The notes under the pieces were generated by a model. It did no database searches, was not told the origin of the DNA, and saw only the letters and a list, made by a program, of their open reading frames with translations. This document shows, piece by piece, positions 1 through 7,687 of a stretch of DNA of 32,359 nt. The stretch lies in the NCBI GenBank assembly GCA_018714825.1, contig DVMU01000160.1:1-32359 (forward strand), in the 5' to 3' direction. Each line of letters begins with the position of its first letter. The stretch's first letter is position 1. Source of the stretch: Candidatus Pullichristensenella excrementigallinarum. Its GTDB lineage: Bacteria; Bacillota; Clostridia; Christensenellales; Aristaeellaceae. The translations under genes and the position numbers were made by a program.

Positions 1-129
1 GAATTGTTTTTCCTGCGCTTACGCTCCGGAAAAACCGAGCGCGACGTACACGCCGCCGCGCTCGATTTGAAGAGTTTTTCTTACAGAGCTTCTTTGACAG
101 CCTGGAAATTCTTTACAGGAGAAAATTAA
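1..129 (+). CDS. Possible 3' end of an unidentified gene (partial)
   Basis: The first frame is open from the window edge for 42 codons and stops at TAA 127-129. The visible tail has residues such as LKSFSYRASLTAWKFFTGEN and matches no family I recognise. The stretch is GC-rich up to about 70 and then turns A/T-rich, as at the end of a gene. It also contains two tandem hairpins (6-35 and 36-64), which argues against ordinary coding. Another frame stays open to about 183. It may therefore be a gene end or simply non-coding DNA. Confidence 0.2.
   Translation, partial: ELFFLRLRSGKTERDVHAAALDLKSFSYRASLTAWKFFTGEN
30..64 (-). terminator. Hairpin followed by T-run on the - strand
   Basis: CGAGCGCG (36-43) pairs perfectly with CGCGCTCG (57-64). 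Read on the - strand, the stem is followed directly by GTTTTTCC, the form of a Rho-independent terminator. A second perfect inverted repeat, GTTTTTCC (6-13) with GGAAAAAC (28-35), lies next to it. No convincing - strand gene is visible just upstream, so the role is unclear. Confidence 0.4.
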
Positions 130-188
130 TATATGTGAGGGAAACTTGGCAATTTACATTTTTTGAACCAAAAGATCCATAAAAAAAC

Positions 189-218
189 TTGATGCGTTAG
201 AAACTTATGTACTAATAT
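189..218 (+). promoter_or_regulatory. Candidate sigmaA-type promoter for the kinase-NACHT operon
   Basis: TTGATG (189-194) and TAATAT (213-218) are separated by 18 bases in the A/T-rich stretch upstream of the first + strand genes. The -10 matches the consensus at only four of six positions, and the neighbourhood holds other TATA-like words (for example TATAAA at 245-250). The exact start is therefore uncertain. Confidence 0.35.
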
Positions 219-274
219 ATATCTGTAATTTTTCCCAAACATGCTATAAAGCGTGAATTGAGGAGTTGGTAACA

Positions 275-382
275 ATGCCCGGAATATTTCTTGCTGCGCA
301 AATCCGTTTGCGGCGCTCCGCGGCAGTATCCGAGGCGTTTTGCAGGAGTGGAATCTCTTTCGGAGTTTATGGAACACGGTAG
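275..382 (+). CDS. Possible 35-residue leader peptide or small protein
   Basis: An ATG at 275 follows GAGGAG (260-265) with a 9-base spacer, an excellent ribosome site. It opens a 35-codon frame ending at TAG 380-382. The product starts MPGIFLAAQIRLRR and is basic, with no recognised domain. It lies between the candidate promoter and the first large gene of the operon, with 48 bases to the next start. It could be a real small protein, a leader peptide, or chance. The other content of 130-430 is A/T-rich spacer with the promoter candidate. Confidence 0.3.
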   Translation: MPGIFLAAQIRLRRSAAVSEAFCRSGISFGVYGTR

Positions 383-430
383 AATTCCCGTCGATTGCAA
401 GGCGTCAGGATAGCAAGGAGGAAATCTCAA

Positions 431-1585
431 TTGCAAAGCAGTTATGTCAGCAGCATGACGGAGATATCCAGCCGGGCCTTTGAGGCGGCGACCATTCCGA
501 ATATGACGGCGCAAGAGGCAGCAGATTTATTGATGCATGCGGTGCAAATTCGCACGTTTGCGGATATATTGCGCAGCCATGCGCAGGGCATGGAACCTAA
601 ACAGGCGCTGGTAAAGGGACTTTGCGCGAACGATCCGCAGCGCAACCGAGCTTCCGTCGAAAAGAAGGTGCGGGATTGGCTGAGCGGAAGATATCAGCCG
701 ACGGCCCGGGAAGATTTGTTGGAATTGTGTTTTATCATGGAATTGAGCCTTGACGAGGCGGATGAATTTTTGGCCGAGGCCGGAGAATCGGGCTTGCATT
801 GGCGGGATCCGCGCGAGTTGGTGTACGCCTTCGCGTTGCGCAGGCGCATGAATTATCTGGAGGCGCAGGATTTGTTGCGCCGCGTATTGCCGCAGGAAAT
901 CGATCTGGAGGGAAGCGGAGAGAGCGAGAGCTTTACCCCTCTGATTCATAAGGAGGCGGACGCAATTCAGACCGAGGAGGAATTGCGGCAGTACTTGACG
1001 CAGGCGGCCGATCGCCTGGGCACCCTGCACAACAGCGCGTATCGCCAGTTTTTGGAACTGATGTCCGTGTTGGAAAAACCGCAATCCTATGTTGGGGAAG
1101 AGAAGCGATACACCAGTCGAGAAATCGTCGAGCAGTATCTGGACAAGCATCTTCCTTCCAAGCGCGGCGGGAAGGCCATGTCGGAAAAGCTCAAGAGCAT
1201 CCTCGTGGGATGGCCGGACGAAGTCACGATTTCGCGCATGAAAAATCGCAAGGCGGACGTCAGCCGGAAAATACTAATTCTGCTCTTTCTGGCAACGGAC
1301 GGAGGAGAGCCGGAAGAAGAATCCTGGGAAGAATGCGACGCGTATGAAGAGGAAATCGAGGAGGAAGATGAAGCGGAATTGGATTTTCGTTCCTCGTATA
1401 TGCGCATGAACCAGATGCTGGCCGGCTGCGGCTATCGGATGCTCGATCCCCGCAATCCCTTTGACTGGATTGCGCTGTATTGTATGCGCGTTCAGGAAGA
1501 CCGGGAAAGCATGGATGGCCTGAACGAACGGCTTGCGCATGTGCTGGATGTCTTGTTTACGGCGGCTCCTTCGGGGGATCAATAA
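431..1585 (+). CDS. XRE-like helical protein, first large gene of the kinase-NACHT operon
   Basis: A 384-residue cytoplasmic protein without signal or membrane segment. TTG 431 is chosen as start because AAGGAGG (415-421) sits 9 bases before it; the in-frame TTG at 395 has no such site. The first ~130 residues are helical, and the segment around WLSGRYQPTAREDLLELCF followed by LSLDEADEFLAEAGE and RDPRELVYAFALRR resembles the degenerate XRE/Cro-type helix-turn-helix region of some clostridial regulators. The C-terminal third contains a very acidic stretch (EEEIEEEDEAELDF) and a conserved-looking FDWIALYCMR motif. The gene ends 84 bases before the kinase-NACHT gene on the same strand, so it is probably its partner: a DNA-binding output, an adaptor, or a kinase substrate. 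I do not recognise a named family, and the helix-turn-helix call is inference from sequence pattern. Confidence 0.75.
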   Translation: MQSSYVSSMTEISSRAFEAATIPNMTAQEAADLLMHAVQIRTFADILRSHAQGMEPKQALVKGLCANDPQRNRASVEKKVRDWLSGRYQPTAREDLLELCFIMELSLDEADEFLAEAGESGLHWRDPRELVYAFALRRRMNYLEAQDLLRRVLPQEIDLEGSGESESFTPLIHKEADAIQTEEELRQYLTQAADRLGTLHNSAYRQFLELMSVLEKPQSYVGEEKRYTSREIVEQYLDKHLPSKRGGKAMSEKLKSILVGWPDEVTISRMKNRKADVSRKILILLFLATDGGEPEEESWEECDAYEEEIEEEDEAELDFRSSYMRMNQMLAGCGYRMLDPRNPFDWIALYCMRVQEDRESMDGLNERLAHVLDVLFTAAPSGDQ

Positions 1586-1669
1586 GGAATGTACATGGTT
1601 TGCAAACGCCGAGTTTCTCTTGTAGTACAATAAGAGTGCTTCAATGTGAGAACTGAAGGGCGTGGTAAA

Positions 1670-4549
1670 ATGGATCGAAGAGAGGCTCTTGAAAACGGCG
1701 CCATACTTCCCTTCCCGGGAATGCCGTGTTCTATTGAGCGCCTTGTCGGACGCGGATCCAACGCGATCGTCTATGAGGGTAGCTATCCGGACGCAGTCAA
1801 TTCGGATCAGCGCCATCGCGTGCTGATCAAGGAACTGTTCCCCTATGACGCGCATGGCCACATTTGGCGCGGCTCGGATTGTGGGATCTGTCGGGATGAA
1901 CAGGGCCAGGCGGTTTGGGAGATGCACAAGCGCAGCTTTGAACGGGGCAATGCCGTGCACCTGCGCCTTTTGGAAGAACGTCCCGATTGGGTGGGCGGAA
2001 ATCTGAATACCCATTCGCTCAATGGGACTTATTATACGATTTTAGAGTACTCCGGTGGGCGCAGTTTGGACGGAGAATTGCGTGAACAACCCGCAAAGGA
2101 TTTGCGCAAGACGGTTGCGCGCATGGATCAATTGCTGTACGCGCTGGAAATCTTTCATCAACGCGGATATTTGCATTTGGATATCAGCCTGGACAATGTG
2201 CTGCTCGTCGGGCAGGGAGAGCAGGAGCGGGTCGTCCTAATCGATTACAACAGCGTTCACACGCGCGAGGAACTGCTGCGCGAAGAAGATATATATTTCA
2301 GCGGCAAGGAAGGCTTCACCGCGCCGGAGGTGCGCGTGGGCATGACGCAGGCCATTGCGCCGTGTACGGATATCTTTTCCGTGACGGCTGTGTTCTTTGC
2401 GTGCCTTACGGGGAAGCCGCCGACGCTGATGCAGCTGGGACATCGGCATCCGCCGGATGCGTTGGACAGCCCCTTGCTCAGGGACGTTCCTTCTACGGTC
2501 AAGGCGCAGATTCGCAAGATGATGCACCGGGGTCTTTGTACGCTCCCGGAAAAGCGATACCAGACGTGTGCGGAGATGCGCCGGGATCTCAGGGAATTGC
2601 AGGATCGTCTTCGAGGGATCGGCGTAACCCATGCGGCGCTGTGGGAAGTGGGACGCAGGGGAGTACAGCGCCTCGTCCAGCGGAATCCCTCTTTGGAATA
2701 CATTCGCGCGGAAAAGGATCTGTATCCGTTGCGCGTGGAGATGGACAACGGCGATTCCATGCTTGCCGGAGATTTTATCGATCGGGTGGCGCACGGAGAA
2801 GAGAGCTCCGCCCTGCTGATCGGAGAAGGGGGAATGGGAAAGTCCACCGCTCTGTTGCGAACGGCGCTGTCGCTTCCGGGTTCGTTCGCAGCCTCGGGAA
2901 CGGCGGTGGTCTACCTCTCGCTTGCGGGTTGGAAGCACGGCGAACGGAATTACATCCTGGATCGCATTTTGGCGGAGATGCGCTTTGACGCGAATACCCG
3001 GGATATGGAATCCGCGCGGCAGGCATTGACGGAACTGCTTTCTCGGCAAATTCGGCAGAAGGACGGACGGCGGGCCATGCTGCTGCTCCTTTTGGATGGT
3101 TTAAACGAGGCCGTGGGAGACACGGCGCCGTTGATCGAAGAAATCCTTCGCCTTGAAGCGTTGCCGGGATTGCGCATGGTCGTCGCCAGCCGCTCCGTTC
3201 CCCAGAGCCTCTCGATGCGCCGGGCAAAGATGGCGTATTTGGAAGATAAGGACGTGCAGGAAGAACTCGAACGGCACGGATTGCTGTTGCCCGAGCGCAA
3301 AGAAATGCAAAAGCTGCTTACGACGCCGATGATGCTCTCGCTTTTTGTCAGGACAGCCAGAGAGCAGGGCGGTCAAGTGCTCTGCCAGACGCAGGAGGAG
3401 CTGATAGAAAGCTATCTTTCTGCGCTGTGTGCGAAGGCCGCGCGCAACAGTTGCCGGCCGGTCTGCTATCAGACCGAGGCGGCGGTTCGCCTCGTGCTGC
3501 CGGCGATCGCTGCGGAAACGACGCGGCACGGCACCCTGACGGACGCGCAGATCTTCAGAAGGGTGAATAAGTGCTATCGCGCGGTGAAATCCAAATTGCT
3601 GGCGCGGGCGTTTCCGCAATGGGTGGGTCACAGCCGGGAAATTCTGGGCGAATGCGCCAATGCCGAGGAATGGCTTGGGTGGATGGTGCACGAGCTGTTG
3701 TGGCAGCGTTTGGGCCTGTTGGTTCGGGGAGAAGACGGGAGCTATCGCGTTCTCCATCAAATCCTGCAAGAGTATTGCGCGAAAAAGGCGCGCGAGAACG
3801 AACGCAGCTTGCGCTCTCAATGGGCGCGGTTTTCGGCGATTTTCTGCGTGATTGTCGCGCTGCTGGGTTGCGGCGCTTACGGGGGCTATGCGCTTTGGTT
3901 TGCGCCCAAACCCTATGACGAGGAGCTCAGCACCCGAATCCTTGACGCCGCAATCATACAGTACGTCAATTGCGGAAAGCAATATCAATCGATGCTCTCC
4001 ATGCTCGAGGGCGAAATCACGCCGGAACTGTGCATGAAGGATGTCTCGGCATACGGTCCGGAGGCGAGCCAAACCGCGACATATGCGTTGGCCGCCATGC
4101 AGGACAGCGATGCGGATGTGATTGGGTGGTCGGGCGCTCTCTTTGATTTTGAAAATTGTTCGGCGCTTCTTTCGCTTCCCAGGGCGCGAGCAGAGGAATA
4201 TATGCCGTATATCCGGGCCTATAACCTTATCCTTTCCGGAGAATCGAGCACAAACCTGGAAGAATTTGTCCGGTCGTTGACTACCCTCCTGGAAGCGGAG
4301 GCGGACGAGGCGTGGCTACTCGACCGGATGGTATCCTTGCCGCATGTTTCGAAGATGACTGATGCGCAACGCAGAACATATGACCAAGCACTGCTGGTCC
4401 TTCCGGAAGCGCAGGAAAATCGACAGGTAGACACCTCGAAGGGGATGGAATACGCGTTGGAGAAGGTGCGGCTGCGCCAGCAGGAAGCTGTGTCCGCGCT
4501 GAATACGTATGCCGTCATGAGCGACGAAAGGGTGCATGAAGGGGAATGA
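1670..4549 (+). CDS. Ser/Thr protein kinase - NACHT NTPase fusion with membrane anchor
   Basis: A 959-residue three-part protein. ATG 1670 is preferred over GTG 1646 because GAAGGG (1655-1660) is well spaced from it. Residues ~20-320 form a Hanks-type kinase: glycine loop GRGSNAIVYEG (27-37), ATP lysine in LIKEL (54), catalytic loop HLDISLDN (169-176), a DYN in place of DFG (192-194) and APE (218-220). Residues ~350-710 form a NACHT/STAND-type NTPase: Walker A GEGGMGKST (385-393), Walker B LLLLLDGLNE (471-480) and a sensor-like VVASR (504-508). A single membrane segment follows at ~720-742. The last ~217 residues should lie outside the cell and match no repeat or sensor family I know. The layout suggests a receptor whose outside domain controls an inside NTPase and kinase. 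STAND proteins often act in immunity or signalling, but no toxic effector domain is visible here. Confidence 0.88.
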   Translation: MDRREALENGAILPFPGMPCSIERLVGRGSNAIVYEGSYPDAVNSDQRHRVLIKELFPYDAHGHIWRGSDCGICRDEQGQAVWEMHKRSFERGNAVHLRLLEERPDWVGGNLNTHSLNGTYYTILEYSGGRSLDGELREQPAKDLRKTVARMDQLLYALEIFHQRGYLHLDISLDNVLLVGQGEQERVVLIDYNSVHTREELLREEDIYFSGKEGFTAPEVRVGMTQAIAPCTDIFSVTAVFFACLTGKPPTLMQLGHRHPPDALDSPLLRDVPSTVKAQIRKMMHRGLCTLPEKRYQTCAEMRRDLRELQDRLRGIGVTHAALWEVGRRGVQRLVQRNPSLEYIRAEKDLYPLRVEMDNGDSMLAGDFIDRVAHGEESSALLIGEGGMGKSTALLRTALSLPGSFAASGTAVVYLSLAGWKHGERNYILDRILAEMRFDANTRDMESARQALTELLSRQIRQKDGRRAMLLLLLDGLNEAVGDTAPLIEEILRLEALPGLRMVVASRSVPQSLSMRRAKMAYLEDKDVQEELERHGLLLPERKEMQKLLTTPMMLSLFVRTAREQGGQVLCQTQEELIESYLSALCAKAARNSCRPVCYQTEAAVRLVLPAIAAETTRHGTLTDAQIFRRVNKCYRAVKSKLLARAFPQWVGHSREILGECANAEEWLGWMVHELLWQRLGLLVRGEDGSYRVLHQILQEYCAKKARENERSLRSQWARFSAIFCVIVALLGCGAYGGYALWFAPKPYDEELSTRILDAAIIQYVNCGKQYQSMLSMLEGEITPELCMKDVSAYGPEASQTATYALAAMQDSDADVIGWSGALFDFENCSALLSLPRARAEEYMPYIRAYNLILSGESSTNLEEFVRSLTTLLEAEADEAWLLDRMVSLPHVSKMTDAQRRTYDQALLVLPEAQENRQVDTSKGMEYALEKVRLRQQEAVSALNTYAVMSDERVHEGE

Positions 4550-4591
4550 AACGCGCAAAAGCGTTCCATGCATAGAAAAGGAGGAGAAACT

Positions 4592-5728
4592 ATGAAGCGA
4601 ATCGGTTCTTTGATTATTGCGTTGATGCTGCTCTTTTCAGGAGTGCAGGCCTTTGCGCGGGAGGAATCCGGCGTGGAAGAGTTGTTGGAAAATCTCGGCG
4701 CATTGCTGGATACGCGCGAAGAACTCTATGCGCTTCAAACCGACGTCTATGATGCCATCGAAGAATTCTGCCAACAGAACGATTATTCGTCGCTGCTCTA
4801 TGCCCGGGAAATTTGCAGCCTCGCGATCCTGGAAACGCAGGCAATGATCGAACCGACATTTGAGCTATCGGATGAAGCGTTTTCCTATCTGATCGAAAGC
4901 GGCATAGAGACGGACGCAGTAGAAGCGGAGATGGTCAGCGCCGCACTGAAGGTGGATGAAGTAGGCGTGAGCATGATGGAATTTGAAGACCTGCTCTATT
5001 CCGACGTCTATCAAAAATCCACGGTGGAGATTTTGGGAAGGAAGGTGGCCGTATACCGGGAAATATACGCATTGGATGCCAGGTATGACGGATATTTTCT
5101 CAATTATCTGCTGATTCCGCTCGAGGATGATCCGGCGGTTCTAGATTTTTGGGAGGGAATTCCCGAGCGTTGGCCGCATATCGGAGAAAATCTTCCGGAA
5201 TGGGGAGAGGATCAGGGGGATCTGGAATTGCGCACGATCGAGCTGTTTGAGGAATATGAAGGGTATCTCGATCAAAACAACCAGATTGTGGGAGAGCAGG
5301 AGCTGGAAAAAGAGCGGCTTTCCGCACTTCTGCAGGAAGGAGGGGAAGCCCTGCAAGAGCAGATCAATGTCATTAAAGATATGCCCGAAATGCTTCCGTA
5401 TCCGGAAGTCTGGGGGCAGGCAGCGCTGGCACAGATATTGCTTGAGGATTCAGCCTCGGAGGGGCAGAACGGTTCCAGCATGATGATCGTGAACTTCGAT
5501 GTCTCGGAAGAGATGTATGACGCATATATCGATGTTTTGATCGCGGGAGGCGCGCAGGTTCTGGCGGAAGAGGAAGAAGCAGATGAACGATCCACGGCCT
5601 TCCAGGCCGGGCCGGACGGTAACGCCTTTATCACATACTACTGGGGCGAGGAACAGCAGGCCTGCCTTATGTATGATAGCCGGCAGTTCTCGGCGGAAGC
5701 GAATTGGTATATTGCCTGCTTGCGGTAA
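4592..5728 (+). CDS. Secreted protein of unknown family
   Basis: A 378-residue protein. ATG 4592 is chosen because AAAGGAGG (4577-4584) precedes it by 7 bases. It starts with a clear signal peptide (MKRIGSLIIALMLLFSGVQAFA, cleavage likely after AFA) and has no lipobox cysteine, so it should be released or held by other contacts. The mature part is acidic and mostly helical in appearance, ending in a mixed region with YWGEEQQACLMYD and NWYIACLR. No enzymatic motif is visible. It begins 42 bases after the kinase-NACHT gene, so co-expression is likely. An extracytoplasmic protein beside a receptor with an outside domain suggests that the two interact, which is inference only. Confidence 0.7.
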   Translation: MKRIGSLIIALMLLFSGVQAFAREESGVEELLENLGALLDTREELYALQTDVYDAIEEFCQQNDYSSLLYAREICSLAILETQAMIEPTFELSDEAFSYLIESGIETDAVEAEMVSAALKVDEVGVSMMEFEDLLYSDVYQKSTVEILGRKVAVYREIYALDARYDGYFLNYLLIPLEDDPAVLDFWEGIPERWPHIGENLPEWGEDQGDLELRTIELFEEYEGYLDQNNQIVGEQELEKERLSALLQEGGEALQEQINVIKDMPEMLPYPEVWGQAALAQILLEDSASEGQNGSSMMIVNFDVSEEMYDAYIDVLIAGGAQVLAEEEEADERSTAFQAGPDGNAFITYYWGEEQQACLMYDSRQFSAEANWYIACLR

Positions 5729-5799
5729 ATTTCGGCAGCAGAAGCGATGGATATTCCCTAAAAGCCGTTTAGAACTGGGAAGAAAAGGAGAATTAAAAT

Positions 5800-5850
5800 G
5801 CCCGCAAGCGCGGATCCCTGCGAGGGGAATGCGCCTGCGGGCGTCTTTTT
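5800..5850. terminator. Bidirectional Rho-independent terminator
   Basis: GCCCGCAAGCGC (5800-5811) pairs with GCGCCTGCGGGC (5831-5842), 12 pairs with one mismatch, followed by TCTTTTT on the + strand. On the - strand the same stem is followed by ATTTTAATT. It lies between the convergent secreted-protein and CstA genes and can serve both. Confidence 0.85.
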
Positions 5851-5868
5851 GCAAAACGCGGGAGGGAA

Positions 5869-7620
5869 TTACTTGGCCGTTGCGGGCACGGTGTTCTTCT
5901 CGAGCAGCTTGCGCACGCCCTGGATTACGACCACTACGCCCAGAGCCAGAATCAGCACCGCGAAGATCAGTTGCAGCCCCGCGCCCCACGCGGTGAGCAC
6001 GCTCGCACCGTTGACGGTGGTAGAGATGCCGGAAATCCACTGGTAAGTGCCGTCGGCAATGCCGTGGCCGAGCTGCCAGATGGTCACGCTCAGGGCGGTG
6101 AAGGTCACCGCGATCATGGCAAACATCGGAATCCAAAGCATGAAGCTCTTGCGCTTGGTGCACTTGAGGAACACGGCGCAGGCAACCAGGGCCAGCGCGG
6201 ACAGAAGCTGGTTCGAGGAACCGAACAGCGGCCAGATCGAGGAGTAGCCCGCCTTGGCCAGCAGATAGGCAAGCCCCAGGGTGAGAATGGTGGCAAAATA
6301 CTTGTTGGTGAGCAATTTGCGAAGCCCGCTAATTTCCTCATCCTTGATCGATTCGTCGAGGAAAAGTTCCTGGAAGGAGAGCCGCCCCACGCGGGCGACC
6401 GAATCCAGCGAGGTCAGCGCAAACGCGGAAACCGCCAGGTTGATCAGCGTGTATACCACGTCGTTGGGAAGGCCGACGGCCTGCAAAAAGCCCGCCACGC
6501 CTCCGGCGAAGATCTGCGTGGGCGTGGTATAGCCCATCGAGGCCGCCTCCGCCGTGGAAGCGAAGGAAGCGACGGCGATCAGGGCGATGACCGCCAGCAT
6601 GGATTCCATCAGCATCGCGCCGAAGGAGACGGGCAACATGTTCCGCTCATTCTTGATCTGCTTGGAAGCCGTTCCGGAAGAAACCAGCGAATGGAACCCC
6701 GAAACCGCGCCGCACGCGATGGTCACGAACAGGAACGGGAACAGGCTCTGCCCGTTGATCACAAATCCGGAAAACGCCGGAAGGTTGACCGCCGGCTGCG
6801 CGACAAACACGCCGATTACCGCCGCGACAATCATCGCCACCAGGAGATAGCTGTTCAAATAGTCGCGGGGTTGCAGAAGCGACCAGATGGGAGCGACCGA
6901 GGCGATCAGCACATAGAGGAAGACCAGAATGTGCCAGGTGCTTTGGCTGATGTATATCGGGCAGAACAGGCCTACGACAATCGCGCCCACCAGCATGATC
7001 AGGGCGATGGCCGTGTTGGCCCACTTGTGCAATTTTCCGAACCGCAGCAGGAAACCCAGCGCAACGGCTTCGGCAATGAAGATCATCGAAGTAGTCGCAA
7101 CGGAGCCGTTTGCGGGAATGACGGAGGAAGCGCCGTCCGCCGCCACATTGAAGCCGTTAAAGGTTCCGGCGACCACGTCCGCAAACGCCGCGACCACCAG
7201 AATGCAGAACAGCCAGCAGAACAGCAAAAACAGCTTCTTGCCAGATTTTCCGATGTATTCCTCGATGATGTATCCGATTGTGCGGCCCTTGTTCTTGACC
7301 GAGGCGTACATGGACACGAAATCCTGTACGGCGCCGAAGAACACGCCGCCCACCAGAATCCACAAAAGCACCGGCAGCCAGCCGAACACCGCGGCCTGGA
7401 TCGGGCCGGTAATGGGCCCCGCTCCCGCGATGGACGCGAATTGGTGGCCAAAGACCACATTGGTATCCGCGGGCACATAGTCCACTCCATCTTCCAATTC
7501 GTAAGCCGGCGTCTTGGCTTTGGGATCAATGCCCCAGGTTCTGGCTAGGTAGCGGCCGTAGAGAAGATAAGCCGCGAGCAGAACCACGATGGCAATGACC
7601 ATCATCACAAGACCATTCAT
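5869..7620 (-). CDS. cstA: CstA-family carbon starvation / peptide or pyruvate transporter
   Basis: A 583-residue, highly hydrophobic protein with many membrane helices from the first residues on. The region VDYVPADTNVVFGHQFASIA followed by GAGPITGPIQAAVFGW and GGVFFGAVQDF is the hallmark of the CstA family. Known members import peptides or pyruvate, driven by an ion gradient, when carbon is scarce; the substrate here cannot be read from sequence. The start has GAGGAGG about 10 bases upstream. It lies 67 bases downstream of the ABC-HATPase fusion gene on the same strand, with no clear terminator between, so it may be the last gene of the long signalling run. The bidirectional terminator follows its stop. 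Confidence 0.93.
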   Translation of the reverse strand: MNGLVMMVIAIVVLLAAYLLYGRYLARTWGIDPKAKTPAYELEDGVDYVPADTNVVFGHQFASIAGAGPITGPIQAAVFGWLPVLLWILVGGVFFGAVQDFVSMYASVKNKGRTIGYIIEEYIGKSGKKLFLLFCWLFCILVVAAFADVVAGTFNGFNVAADGASSVIPANGSVATTSMIFIAEAVALGFLLRFGKLHKWANTAIALIMLVGAIVVGLFCPIYISQSTWHILVFLYVLIASVAPIWSLLQPRDYLNSYLLVAMIVAAVIGVFVAQPAVNLPAFSGFVINGQSLFPFLFVTIACGAVSGFHSLVSSGTASKQIKNERNMLPVSFGAMLMESMLAVIALIAVASFASTAEAASMGYTTPTQIFAGGVAGFLQAVGLPNDVVYTLINLAVSAFALTSLDSVARVGRLSFQELFLDESIKDEEISGLRKLLTNKYFATILTLGLAYLLAKAGYSSIWPLFGSSNQLLSALALVACAVFLKCTKRKSFMLWIPMFAMIAVTFTALSVTIWQLGHGIADGTYQWISGISTTVNGASVLTAWGAGLQLIFAVLILALGVVVVIQGVRKLLEKNTVPATAK

Positions 7621-7687
7621 TGAAAAAGCCTCCTCGTTTTTTATGAGTCAACGCCGCTGGGCACAAGGCCGGCGCGACGATTGGCGT

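Noticed and set aside
1600..1631. Promoter for the kinase-NACHT gene (TTGCAA and TACAAT)
   Set aside because: The spacing is 20 bases, too long for a normal sigmaA promoter; read-through from the upstream gene is more likely.
5798..6046. 82-codon + strand frame with a good AAAGGAG site
   Set aside because: Its start lies inside the terminator hairpin and the rest is antisense to cstA; the ribosome-like word is probably chance.
5971..7548. 525-codon open frame on the + strand opposite cstA
   Set aside because: It is antisense to a clear membrane transporter, is rich in R, H, G, D and Q without domains, and has no ribosome site.
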